Assembly: GCA_010692425.1 (NCBI GenBank)
Contig: JAAHHJ010000001.1
Span: forward strand, 62,001 to 126,000
Direction: 5' to 3'
DNA from: Symploca sp. SIO3C6
GTDB lineage: Bacteria; Cyanobacteriota; Cyanobacteriia; Cyanobacteriales; Coleofasciculaceae
DNA: 64,000 nt
This document shows positions 1 to 7,298 of the stretch, in pieces. Within the stretch, counting starts at the first letter, position 1. Every line of letters starts with the position of its first letter. The translations under genes and the position numbers were made by a program. Under the pieces are notes generated by a model. That model searched no databases. It was not told the DNA's origin and was given only the letters and a program-made list of their open reading frames with translations.

Positions 1-2
1 AT

Positions 3-782
3 GACTGTCCGCCCCCTGCTCTCTCGCGGTTGGAGAAACACAAGGTTGTTGCGGGAGAAACTCTTGAGAGTATTGCCAACCAATACAACCTCTTCCCTGA
101 AACCTTGATTGGTTTTAATCCTTCTTTAAAAGCAGGGATAATAGCTGTAGGTAGTGAAATTCTAATACCCCCTTTCAACGGCATCCGCATTGATGTTCCT
201 GCTGGTTCCAGTTGGCAAGACCTTGCTGAAGCCTACGGAGTTCGTTCTGATATTTTATTTGAGGTTAATGGCTGTCAACAGCTATCTCAACAAGTGTTCC
301 TTCCGGGGGTAAATTGGTCGCGCCAGGGAACTCAAACTGTAGATAGCTATACTGGATTTGCCGGTTATCCTTTGCCCTTTGAAGCACCAATAGGACTCAG
401 TTATGGATGGCGCTCGGATGCCAGTAGTGAGTCACGACAGTTTCACAGTGGTATAGATTTACTCGCAGAGATGGGAACAGTTGTACTTTCTGTGGATGCC
501 GGCACTGTAGCCTTTGCTAGCACCCAGGGTATTTACGGTAGATTGGTAGTTATCAATCATCAAGGAGGACGTCAGAGCCGTTATGCCCATCTCCAAAATA
601 TGAGCGTTACAGTTGGTCAGCAAGTTCAAACTGGAGATATTATCGGAACAGTGGGCGTTACTGGCAGCCGAGATCTTGAACAGCCCCATCTCCATTTTGA
701 AGTTCGCTATAATTCCCCCTTGGGATGGGTAGCTCAAGATCCACAGCTCCATCTTCAGAGCAAACCAACAGCCGGCAGGTAA
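3..782 (+). CDS. LysM / M23 family metallopeptidase, 5' end outside window
   Basis: Probable secreted peptidoglycan endopeptidase or cell-wall-binding protein. The reading frame is open to the left edge with no convincing start, so the TTG at 30 is probably internal and the N-terminus is missing. Two LysM-like modules come first (HKVVAGETLESIANQYNL, then a more degenerate one beginning RIDVPAGSSWQDLAEAYG). The C-terminal half is a lysostaphin-type M23 domain with the full zinc and catalytic set: H and D in FHSGIDL, H in RYAHL, and HLH in QPHLHFEV. The active motifs are intact, so it should be a working hydrolase, although many cyanobacterial members act as division or septum factors. Confident on family; exact role unknown. 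Confidence 0.88.
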   Translation, partial: DCPPPALSRLEKHKVVAGETLESIANQYNLFPETLIGFNPSLKAGIIAVGSEILIPPFNGIRIDVPAGSSWQDLAEAYGVRSDILFEVNGCQQLSQQVFLPGVNWSRQGTQTVDSYTGFAGYPLPFEAPIGLSYGWRSDASSESRQFHSGIDLLAEMGTVVLSVDAGTVAFASTQGIYGRLVVINHQGGRQSRYAHLQNMSVTVGQQVQTGDIIGTVGVTGSRDLEQPHLHFEVRYNSPLGWVAQDPQLHLQSKPTAGR

Positions 783-1086
783 TCTCAATTTCCCTTAAGT
801 TTGCTACAGATCATGGGGAGATGGGGAGATGGGGAGATGGGGAGATGGGGAGATGGGGAGATGGGGAGATGGGAAATAAGCTGTCACGCATTTTATTTTT
901 ATAGCAGTTTTCACTTTTGATGAAGTACAACGCCTCTTAGTTCTAGGATGTAACCAGAATTTAGGAAATGGTGTCACAGCCAGTGGATTTGATAATCTTC
1001 TCAACTAGAAGTAGGGAGGGATAGTTCATAGATTTCCGGTTTCATTTAGACTGGCTATAGCAATCAATACCAAGCTGGAGTGAAAG
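783..1086. other. Intergenic region with octamer array and possible gene remnant
   Basis: This gap holds the octamer array at 813-873. From about 911 to 1008 a plus-strand frame reads like coding sequence (FTFDEVQRLLVLGCN ... GFDNLLN then stop) but has no start and no recognised family; it may be the tail of a lost gene. A weak Shine-Dalgarno (GGAG) precedes the next ATG at 1087. Confidence 0.4.
813..873. repeat. Tandem octamer array (GGGGAGAT)n
   Basis: About seven perfect copies of GGGGAGAT (ATCTCCCC on the other strand). Related short tracts occur at 11810-11833, 26484-26517, 39217-39240 and 57080-57102, so this is a family of simple repeats scattered through the window. Confidence 0.9.
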
Positions 1087-3621
1087 ATGGCTAACCAGGC
1101 AAAATTAAAGCGCAAGAGATTCTTTAACTTATTGTCTACCTGTCTTGTACTTGGTTTAGGAATGTTGCCTGTAGCCTTGAAAGCTAGACCAACCCTTGCT
1201 GCACAAAGAATTGCTTTCTCTATTGCTCCCTTTGGAGATTTTTATGTCTCTGTAGATTCATTGGAAGTCTTTGCAAAAGAAGGCAAAATCACTAAAGACT
1301 TTGCCTTCTATGCACGTCGGCTCGATGAATCAACTTTGGCTCAGTTGCGTCAGGTTTTGCAGAAGCGTTTTGAGATCAATCATGTTACTGTTTACCGAGT
1401 AACTAACATGCCGATGGGAGAAGAATTACTCAAACGGCTGGGGCAGATAATTAAAATTGACCATCAACTCAACGGTTTTTATGCGTTACGTTCTGCCTTG
1501 GTGGCAGCAGCAGCCGACGAATCGGAAGGCTTGACAGTCGTCAATGTGATGCGTCACTTCCCAACTAAAGATATTCGGATTAATACTGACCTGATTTTCC
1601 AGTTAACGAAAGAATTAACTACTCTATTTAATTACCGAGACACAGTAGTTACTGCCATCGCTCAACAGGCAGAAATTGAAGCATCTTCTTCAAACATTGA
1701 TTTTTCTCAGCTACCAGATTTAAGAGAGCCTGGTTCGATTAGGTTTACAAAGAAAACTCTAACTTTTGAAATTCCCAACCTCCGCCCCACGCAAGTGGGT
1801 TTGACTGCTTCCTATCGCCTTGATGTTGATATTTTCCTTCCTGAAGATAGCTCGCAGCCAGCGCCTTTGGTAATTTTGACCCATGGCTTTGGCAACTCTC
1901 GGGAGAATTACCAATACCTAGCACGACACTTGGCATCTTATGGCTTAGCTGTCGCCATTCCTGAACATCTAGGCAGTAATTTAGAGTATAGGAAAGCTTT
2001 CCTGAGAGGGGAATTGAGTAATCTGATTAGTCCCATCGAATATATTAGCCGAACTCGAGATATTACCTCGATGCTTGATCAACTTGAACACTTAGTTGCC
2101 AATGATCCAAATTGGAAAGAGCTGCTAAATCTTGAGCAGGTAGGAATTCTCGGTAATTCTTTCGGTGGCACTACTGTCTTATCTATGGCAGGTGCTGATC
2201 TTAATCTAGTCAGACTTAGCCAAAAATGTAGGCAGGAGAGGTTTAGTTTAAATTTTTCTCTGCTACTTCAGTGCCGCGCTAGTTACTTACCGCCAGGAGA
2301 CTACAACACCAGAGACTCGCGCATCAAAGCTGCTTTTGCGCTCTATCCACCAACTAGTTTGGTGTTCGGACCAGAAAGCATCGGTGAAATTGCAATTCCC
2401 ACCCTGATTATGGCTAGCAGCCATGATCTTCTGACTCCAGTCATACAAGAACAAATTCACCCCTTTATCTGGTTAAAAACACCAGAAAAGTATCTAGCGT
2501 TGATGGTTCCTGGCAGTCATTTTTCCACTAGTGAAGATAAGTATACCAAACCACTTCCACAGGAACTGCGTGGTCCTCGTGCTGCCATTGGAAAGAGTTA
2601 TCTCAAAGCTTTAAGCCTAGCTTTCTTTCAAACCCATCTTGCCCAGCGCCCAGATTACCAATCTTATTTAAGTTCATCCTACACTCAATCTATTTCTCAA
2701 GAGGAAATGAGTCTAAAGCTGCTCAACTCATTAACCCCAGCTCAACTGGAAACAGCCTATGGTGGTTCAGCTCCGGAGCCAATTATTCCCGAAACTATTA
2801 CTGCTGCTTTACCATTGCCACGGCAAGAAACTGTGGTTGAAGAAATTAAAAGAACTGGTATTCTCAAAGTCGCTACCAGGAGTGATGCTGCTCCTTTTGG
2901 TTATATTGATTCACGCCAAGACCTCTGGACAGGATATTGTTCTGAACTAGCAAATTCTTTCGCTAATTATTTAACACAAAAGCTTAATTTATCTACAGGA
3001 ATAGAAGTTGTAAAACTGCCATCAACTCTCAAAAATCGCTTTCAATTAGTACAAAATGAAAATGTACATTTGGAATGTGGACCTAATAGTATTAGTAGTG
3101 ATTTAGAAGGTATTGTTTTCTCTAATCCCTTCTTTGTTACAGGTACGCAATTTTTAGTAAAAACTCGTGAGCAAGAACAGGTCAATCTTAGTAATCTAGA
3201 GGGTTTGAAAACAGGCTTGCAGACCAACTCTCTGACTGAACAATTTATTCAACAGAGGTATCCTCAGGCTGAAACTATATCTTTTCAAGGGGAAAATGCT
3301 AGAACTTCAGGTGTAACAGCTTTAGAAAAGGGTGAGATTGATACCTTTGCTGACGACGGTATTCTTTTACTTGGAGAGGTTTTCAGACAAGATTTAGCTT
3401 TAGAAAATTACACTTTGGTACCAAAACGCCCCTTGAGCTGTAATTTTTATGGCATGATCCTTCCTGATAATGATTCTCAATGGCAAAGTACTCTCAATTC
3501 TTTTTTAGGAACTGAGCAAGCTAAACAAATTTGGCGGGAATGGTTGACAGACTCGTTTTCTGAGATGTTGTCCCATGCCGATTACTGTCTCAATATACAG
3601 TTTAGTGGTGGTACACCTTAA
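1087..3621 (+). CDS. Secreted DUF1400 alpha/beta hydrolase fused to a solute-binding domain
   Basis: 844 residues. A basic start plus hydrophobic stretch (residues 9-38, ending PTLAAQ) looks like a signal peptide. Residues ~40-165 resemble the cyanobacterial DUF1400 domain. Residues ~230-540 form an alpha/beta hydrolase: oxyanion motif THGFG near 265-269, nucleophile Ser358 in GNSFGG, probable Asp447 in SSHDLL and His478 in PGSHFS. From ~583 to the end the protein matches a family 3 periplasmic solute-binding domain (VVEEIKRTGILKVATRSDAAPFGYI..., later GEIDTFADDGILLLG). The usual DUF1400 hydrolase stops before this. The fusion suggests an extracytoplasmic enzyme that also binds a small ligand. 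Substrate unknown. Confidence 0.82.
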   Translation: MANQAKLKRKRFFNLLSTCLVLGLGMLPVALKARPTLAAQRIAFSIAPFGDFYVSVDSLEVFAKEGKITKDFAFYARRLDESTLAQLRQVLQKRFEINHVTVYRVTNMPMGEELLKRLGQIIKIDHQLNGFYALRSALVAAAADESEGLTVVNVMRHFPTKDIRINTDLIFQLTKELTTLFNYRDTVVTAIAQQAEIEASSSNIDFSQLPDLREPGSIRFTKKTLTFEIPNLRPTQVGLTASYRLDVDIFLPEDSSQPAPLVILTHGFGNSRENYQYLARHLASYGLAVAIPEHLGSNLEYRKAFLRGELSNLISPIEYISRTRDITSMLDQLEHLVANDPNWKELLNLEQVGILGNSFGGTTVLSMAGADLNLVRLSQKCRQERFSLNFSLLLQCRASYLPPGDYNTRDSRIKAAFALYPPTSLVFGPESIGEIAIPTLIMASSHDLLTPVIQEQIHPFIWLKTPEKYLALMVPGSHFSTSEDKYTKPLPQELRGPRAAIGKSYLKALSLAFFQTHLAQRPDYQSYLSSSYTQSISQEEMSLKLLNSLTPAQLETAYGGSAPEPIIPETITAALPLPRQETVVEEIKRTGILKVATRSDAAPFGYIDSRQDLWTGYCSELANSFANYLTQKLNLSTGIEVVKLPSTLKNRFQLVQNENVHLECGPNSISSDLEGIVFSNPFFVTGTQFLVKTREQEQVNLSNLEGLKTGLQTNSLTEQFIQQRYPQAETISFQGENARTSGVTALEKGEIDTFADDGILLLGEVFRQDLALENYTLVPKRPLSCNFYGMILPDNDSQWQSTLNSFLGTEQAKQIWREWLTDSFSEMLSHADYCLNIQFSGGTP

Positions 3622-4207
3622 GTATCTTTTAGGGTATGTTTTGTTTAGTTCCAAGCTCCAACACTTTGTGAATTAACCTTAACTTAACCCGAATGTAGAC
3701 ACTAACGCTGCCGTTGTATCCCTTTCCAAGATCTATTGCTCTACAACTCTGTTAGCCTCTCATGAATGAGAGCAATGCAAAGCGCTGTAATTTATTTCGA
3801 TAACTCCCTTATTTTCACTAGCGTAACTATAAAATAAATAGCAAAATAACAAAGTGTTTTTGAATGCACCAGTGGAAATAAGTAGTCAGACATCAATTTT
3901 GGTCGCTGTATTAAGAGCTGTATTAAGAAATGTTAATTATCCTTAAACTATTACTGTTCCCTGTTACCCGTTCCTTGTTCTCTAAAAGTACCATTAATGC
4001 CCAGTTATAGATATTTGCTTTTGCAATAGCAACGAAGACTTAGAAAATACAGCAGATTCGGAGGTTATGAAGTATAGTTTTCAATACATCCTTATTCCCT
4101 TCTATCTTTCTTGACTTCTGCCATCTGCCTCCTGTCTTCTGCCTTAAAGAAATGAGTTTTGTACCTCACCATAGTCAAAAGAGCTGTATTATCGTAGGAG
4201 AATATTT
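3622..4207. other. Intergenic region, no gene seen
   Basis: About 590 bases, AT-rich, with no credible ORF on either strand. It contains a Pho-box-like pair (3672-3690) and a run of CTGCC/TTCTGCC-type low-complexity sequence near 4110-4145. The tautomerase gene that follows has a good ribosome binding site (GTAGGAG) eight bases before its ATG. Confidence 0.5.
3672..3690 (+). promoter_or_regulatory. Pho-box-like direct repeat
   Basis: Two octamers, ATTAACCT and CTTAACCC, are separated by three bases. This is the spacing of cyanobacterial SphR Pho boxes (PyTTAAPyPyT/A). Neither octamer is perfect, and the next gene starts 518 bases away, so function is doubtful. Confidence 0.2.
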
Positions 4208-4681
4208 ATGCCATTATTTACTGTTTATACTTGGCCAGAAATTTCACAAGAAATAAAAAGTAAATGGATTTACCAATCGACTAAAATAACTGTTGAACTT
4301 TTAGACACTCCTCCTGACAAAATACAAGTTTTAATTCAAGAAATTGCTCAAGAAAACTGGGGCAAAGCCGGAGTAGTTCCCACTGCGTCAGACTTTCCCC
4401 ATAAGAGCCGTGTAACAAATTGGAGTACACAACACTCTTATCATAATCAGCAATCTGTAGTATCCAACATGGTAATAATTACCGTTGATGCTTGGAATGT
4501 ATCTAATCAAGAGCAGAAAAACGTCTGGGCTAAAAAATTAACAGATATCACGGTTAGTCTTCTGAATACTTCACCCGATAACGTGTTGATCTTGTTCCGC
4601 GATATGCCTCCTAGTCATTGGAGTCAAGCGGGAGTTACTGGCAACCATTCAGATTTCCTCATGATGAGCCGACAGCTTTAA
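4208..4681 (+). CDS. Duplicated tautomerase-family protein
   Basis: 157 residues made of two 4-oxalocrotonate-tautomerase-like units in tandem. The first begins MPLFTVYTW, so the processed protein would carry the catalytic N-terminal Pro1 of this superfamily, and ends ENWGKAGVVPTASDF. The second (residues ~94-157) begins MVIITVDAWNV and ends SHWSQAGVTGNHSDF, repeating the same plan with LL(D/N)TxPD in the middle. Its own proline cannot be N-terminal, so only one active site per chain is expected. Such fused tautomerases form trimers instead of hexamers. Substrate unknown. Start supported by GTAGGAG upstream. It ends at a TAATAAG array. Confidence 0.75.
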   Translation: MPLFTVYTWPEISQEIKSKWIYQSTKITVELLDTPPDKIQVLIQEIAQENWGKAGVVPTASDFPHKSRVTNWSTQHSYHNQQSVVSNMVIITVDAWNVSNQEQKNVWAKKLTDITVSLLNTSPDNVLILFRDMPPSHWSQAGVTGNHSDFLMMSRQL

Positions 4682-4725
4682 GTAATAAGTAATAAGTAAT
4701 AAGTAATAAGTAATAAGTAATAAGT
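4681..4725 (+). repeat. Heptamer array (TAATAAG)n
   Basis: About six copies of TAATAAG begin at the last base of the preceding gene's stop codon. Read on the plus strand the array puts TAA in every frame; the other strand has no stop in any frame. Confidence 0.93.
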
Positions 4726-4812
4726 GGTAACAGGAAGATTTGTTACTTGTTGCTTGTTCATTGGGTTGGTATTCCAAAATTGCTGGATACTAACCCAATT
4801 AACTATGAATAA

Positions 4813-5376
4813 TCATTCTAATAACCAACCAAAGACGGAGCCTACACTTAGACTGAGTTCACTGGCAAAGTCGGGTACTGTAAGTGATTGCTCTGGAGTA
4901 TCAAATACTTCTGGTTGCTGTTTGGGAAGATAGACAAAAATGGTTTGCTCATCGGGGTCAATCAACCAACCCATTTGAGTGCCATTATTAAGACAATGGA
5001 GAATGTTTTTAGTTACTTTCGTTTGATTTTTAGCAGGCGATAAAATTTCAATAGTCCAGTCAGGAGCAATTGGAAAGATATTAGCAATTTCACCATTTTG
5101 GTCGCGCGGGATTCTTTCCCATGTAAACACAGACACATCTGGAACTGTTGAGCGCCCACCAAACGTGCAGCGTAGCTCCAAAAATGCTCGTGCAATTTGC
5201 CGAGGTTTAAGTATTACATTGATGGTTGTAGAAAACTCAGTTTGAATTGTGCTGTGCTTTCCCTGTGGCATTGGCTTCTGGATTATTTTTCCATCAATGT
5301 ACTCGCTGGCAGGTTTAGTTTCTGGCAGCTTCAGAAATTCCTCCACTGTGATGGGTTGAAACGGAGATTCTACCAT
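4813..5376 (-). CDS. Uma2 family endonuclease (DUF820)
   Basis: Member of the restriction-like Uma2/DUF820 family, PD-(D/E)XK fold, highly expanded in cyanobacteria and of unclear role. From Met at 5376 it has the typical opening MVESPFQPITVEEFLKLPE, then EYIDGKIIQKPMPQGKHS, the acidic site STVPDVSVF, PDWTIEILSPAKNQTKVTKNI with the catalytic E, and MGWLIDPDEQTIFVYLP. The frame stays open upstream to Met at 5433 and 5463, but 5463 lies inside a dispersed repeat, so I prefer the internal start. About 187 residues, normal for the family. Appears intact, unlike the related pseudogene at 38881. Confidence 0.85.
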   Translation of the reverse strand: MVESPFQPITVEEFLKLPETKPASEYIDGKIIQKPMPQGKHSTIQTEFSTTINVILKPRQIARAFLELRCTFGGRSTVPDVSVFTWERIPRDQNGEIANIFPIAPDWTIEILSPAKNQTKVTKNILHCLNNGTQMGWLIDPDEQTIFVYLPKQQPEVFDTPEQSLTVPDFASELSLSVGSVFGWLLE

Positions 5377-5435
5377 TAGGAGTTTGATAGGTTTTGTATC
5401 AATTTTAGGAACTGTTAATCGTTCATGATTCATGG

Positions 5436-5511
5436 TTGATTGTTTATTGGAAAAGTATTCCACAATTGCCGCATACCAACCCCATGAGCAATGAACTATG
5501 AATGAACCATC
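5436..5511 (+). repeat. Dispersed ~85-bp repeat, copy 1
   Basis: Shares the core AAGTATTCCACAATTG, then CGCATACCAACCCCATGA, then ATGAAC-type units, with copies at 5916, 6371 and (degenerate) 29136. It overlaps the extended N-terminal frame of the Uma2 gene. Confidence 0.7.
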
Positions 5512-5590
5512 AAAATTTTTTCTCTAAAAGTATTGTATTGACAAGCACATTATGGTAGGTTAATACTGTTGCAACTGCAACCCAGAAAAA

Positions 5591-5626
5591 AGCCAGCCTG
5601 CACGCTTAGACAGTCACAGGCTGGCT
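5591..5626 (+). promoter_or_regulatory. Leader hairpin before small-protein gene
   Basis: A perfect ten-base inverted repeat, AGCCAGCCTG / CAGGCTGGCT, with a 16-base loop, ends 35 bases before the ATG at 5662. It lies in the probable 5' leader and could act on transcription or translation; no poly-T run follows it. Confidence 0.5.
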
Positions 5627-5661
5627 CTGGATCCTCTCTAGCAAAAGGATACAAACCTATT

Positions 5662-5856
5662 ATGACGTACCTAGACAGACTCAGGCCTTGGGCAATTACT
5701 CGTCTATTGCCAAACAATCTGCAATGGGTGATTATTGGCCGTTACCGCACCAAGTCAGATGCCGAGGGCAATCTCAATTGGTGGCGTCGCAATGTACCCG
5801 ATGCTCAATTTGAAATAGTTTGGGATTTGCCTAGTCCTACAGATAGGGAGGATTAA
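5662..5856 (+). CDS. Small conserved protein, PWAI...SDAEGxL family
   Basis: 64 residues from ATG 5662. The frame extends upstream to a TTG at 5569, but that would translate the leader hairpin, and AAAGGAT precedes 5662. I do not recognise a named family. It is clearly a paralogue of the minus-strand gene at 61540: both share RLxPWAI near the start, then LP, then a basic patch RYRTKSDAEGNL (RFRSRSDAEGHL in the other) and a second conserved patch RRNVPDAQFEIVWD (LRQLKPNDSFIMVF in the other). The fold may be a small alpha/beta domain. It ends directly at a TAATAAG array. Confidence 0.6.
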   Translation: MTYLDRLRPWAITRLLPNNLQWVIIGRYRTKSDAEGNLNWWRRNVPDAQFEIVWDLPSPTDRED

Positions 5857-5885
5857 GTAATAAGTAATAAGTAATAAGTAATAAG
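5853..5885 (+). repeat. Heptamer array (TAATAAG)n
   Basis: About four and a half copies starting at the stop codon of the small-protein gene, followed after ~30 bases by dispersed repeat copy 2. Confidence 0.9.
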
Positions 5886-5915
5886 TGGGAACAAAAACAT
5901 TTATTGCTTGTTACT

Positions 5916-6001
5916 TGTTGATTGTTCATTGGGGAAGTATTCCACAATTGTCGCATACCAAACCAATGAACCATGAGCTATGAACCATGAACGAACCATG
6001 A
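5916..6001 (+). repeat. Dispersed ~85-bp repeat, copy 2
   Basis: Same order of blocks as copy 1, ending with several ATGAACC units immediately before the ATG of the next gene at 6005. Confidence 0.7.
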
Positions 6002-6004
6002 ACT

Positions 6005-6385
6005 ATGACTACTTTATTTAATCGCCTCAAACCAGCTCATAATTTCCACATCAGTGTCAGTGATATTGCCCAATTCCTCAATATTCCTGAACACTACATT
6101 GTGCGCGTCGAATGTTGGGCATATATCGTGTTTGTTCATCGCCGTGATGTCGGTGGACAATTTATTAGTTATCGAAAATTGCAACAGTGGTTTAATGCCA
6201 TTGCCTGCCAAATTCAGAAATGCTCGACTCGGCAACAATTAAACCAGTTGTGGCTCCAAGTCCTCAAAGACCGCAGAAAGCACTATAAGCAGTATGATCA
6301 AGATTGTCTGCAATGGTTGCGAGAATTTCGGCTGGCACATTGGGAGAAGCTTCGTCAATGTTCAATGTTAATTGTTGATTGGTGA
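6005..6385 (+). CDS. Hypothetical protein (126 aa)
   Basis: Not recognised. Soluble, rich in aromatic and basic residues (many W, Q, R and K), no signal peptide or membrane segment. The N-terminal part (DIAQFLNIPEHYIVRVECWAYIVFVHRRDVGGQFISYRKLQQWFNAIA) could be a compact alpha/beta unit; the C-terminal half looks like amphipathic helices (QQLNQLWLQVLKDRRKHY, then QWLREFRLAHWEKL). It is framed by dispersed repeats: copy 2 ends just before the ATG, and its last residues (VDW, then TGA) are encoded by the start of copy 3, so the natural C-terminus may have been altered. Confidence 0.5.
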   Translation: MTTLFNRLKPAHNFHISVSDIAQFLNIPEHYIVRVECWAYIVFVHRRDVGGQFISYRKLQQWFNAIACQIQKCSTRQQLNQLWLQVLKDRRKHYKQYDQDCLQWLREFRLAHWEKLRQCSMLIVDW

Positions 6386-6462
6386 TTGGGAAAATATCCT
6401 ACAACTGCCGCATACCAACCCCATGAGCAATGAACCATGAACCATGAACAAACGATGAACCA
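6371..6462 (+). repeat. Dispersed ~85-bp repeat, copy 3
   Basis: Aligns with copies 1 and 2 over TGCCGCATACCAACCCCATG and the following ATGAACC units. Its first bases supply the stop codon of the preceding gene. Confidence 0.7.
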
Positions 6463-6565
6463 AAACTTTTTCCAGCCCAGGTGATAGAAAATTGATCGCA
6501 ACTGGGTAAGTTACATCTATGGAGTTAAAACTTAAGCACCCCTCACCTCAAGGAAACATCTGTAT

Positions 6566-7135
6566 ATGAAAACTGAACTAAAAGCCAAGCTCCTCCAGCA
6601 TCTGAACCAGAAAAGGGCAGATGAAGGTTTCACGCTGATTGAGCTACTAGTGGTAATTATCATTATCGGTATTTTATCTGCGATCGCGCTACCCTCTTTC
6701 TTGAATCAGGCGAATAAGGCCAAGCAGTCGGAAGCTAAGACTTATGTGGGTTCGATGAATCGAGCTCAGCAGGCTTACTACCTGGAGAAAGGTGAGTTTG
6801 TAGGAGCAGATGTCAAGGAATTTGGTAAGTTAGGTCTTGGTATTGCCACACAAACAGATAACTACGAATATAAGATTGCCAGTGGTGGTGACGACAGCAC
6901 CGATGTCACAAATCAGGGGATACCAATACAAAACGCGCTTAAAGGCTATCTAGGTGGCGTTGTACTGGGACAGATAACAGAGACGAGTGAGGCAACAACT
7001 CTAGCTGTATTGTGTGAAGGCCAAGTAGCTAGAGGAATTGATGGTTATTCAGATCCTACAGGGGAGAGGATCCAAGATGACCCACCAGTTTGTCCTGGCA
7101 ACTTCGATAATTTAACTAAGGAAGATAATGAATAA
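6566..7135 (+). CDS. pilA: Type IV major pilin-like protein
   Basis: 189-residue class III-signal prepilin. A short basic leader ends in Gly21, followed by mature FTLIELLVVIIIIGILSAIA with the conserved Glu5 (Glu26 of the precursor) needed for N-methylation and assembly. PilD would cleave between Gly21 and Phe22. The globular part is acidic and carries a Cys pair (VLCEG near 150 and PPVCPG near 175) that could form the C-terminal disulphide loop. It has AAGGAAAC upstream. The cyanobacterial PilA family drives twitching or gliding motility and DNA uptake. The next gene is a GT41 glycosyltransferase, which fits pilin O-glycosylation. Confidence 0.88.
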   Translation: MKTELKAKLLQHLNQKRADEGFTLIELLVVIIIIGILSAIALPSFLNQANKAKQSEAKTYVGSMNRAQQAYYLEKGEFVGADVKEFGKLGLGIATQTDNYEYKIASGGDDSTDVTNQGIPIQNALKGYLGGVVLGQITETSEATTLAVLCEGQVARGIDGYSDPTGERIQDDPPVCPGNFDNLTKEDNE

Positions 7136-7157
7136 GGAAGAATACTAAGAAAGCGTA

Positions 7158-7196
7158 GGGTAGATGTTTCAAGGGAGTAGATCAAGTCTTCTACCC
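7158..7196 (+). terminator. Possible weak terminator after pilin
   Basis: GGGTAGA at 7158 can pair with TCTACCC at 7190, about 20 bases after the pilA stop. The loop is long and no T-run follows, so it may be only a leaky barrier before the glycosyltransferase. Confidence 0.2.
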
Positions 7197-7298
7197 ACTC
7201 CTTTCTACCACCCTTAATCCGTCTATTTATCTACTCAAAGCTAGATTGACAGATTACTAGTCCACCTGGAACGATAGAATCCCCCAATAATGGCTTAA

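Noticed and set aside
804-1004. Minus-strand 66-residue frame ending in PSPHLPISPSPHLP
   Set aside because: It is the translation of the ATCTCCCC octamer array and has no independent coding signal.
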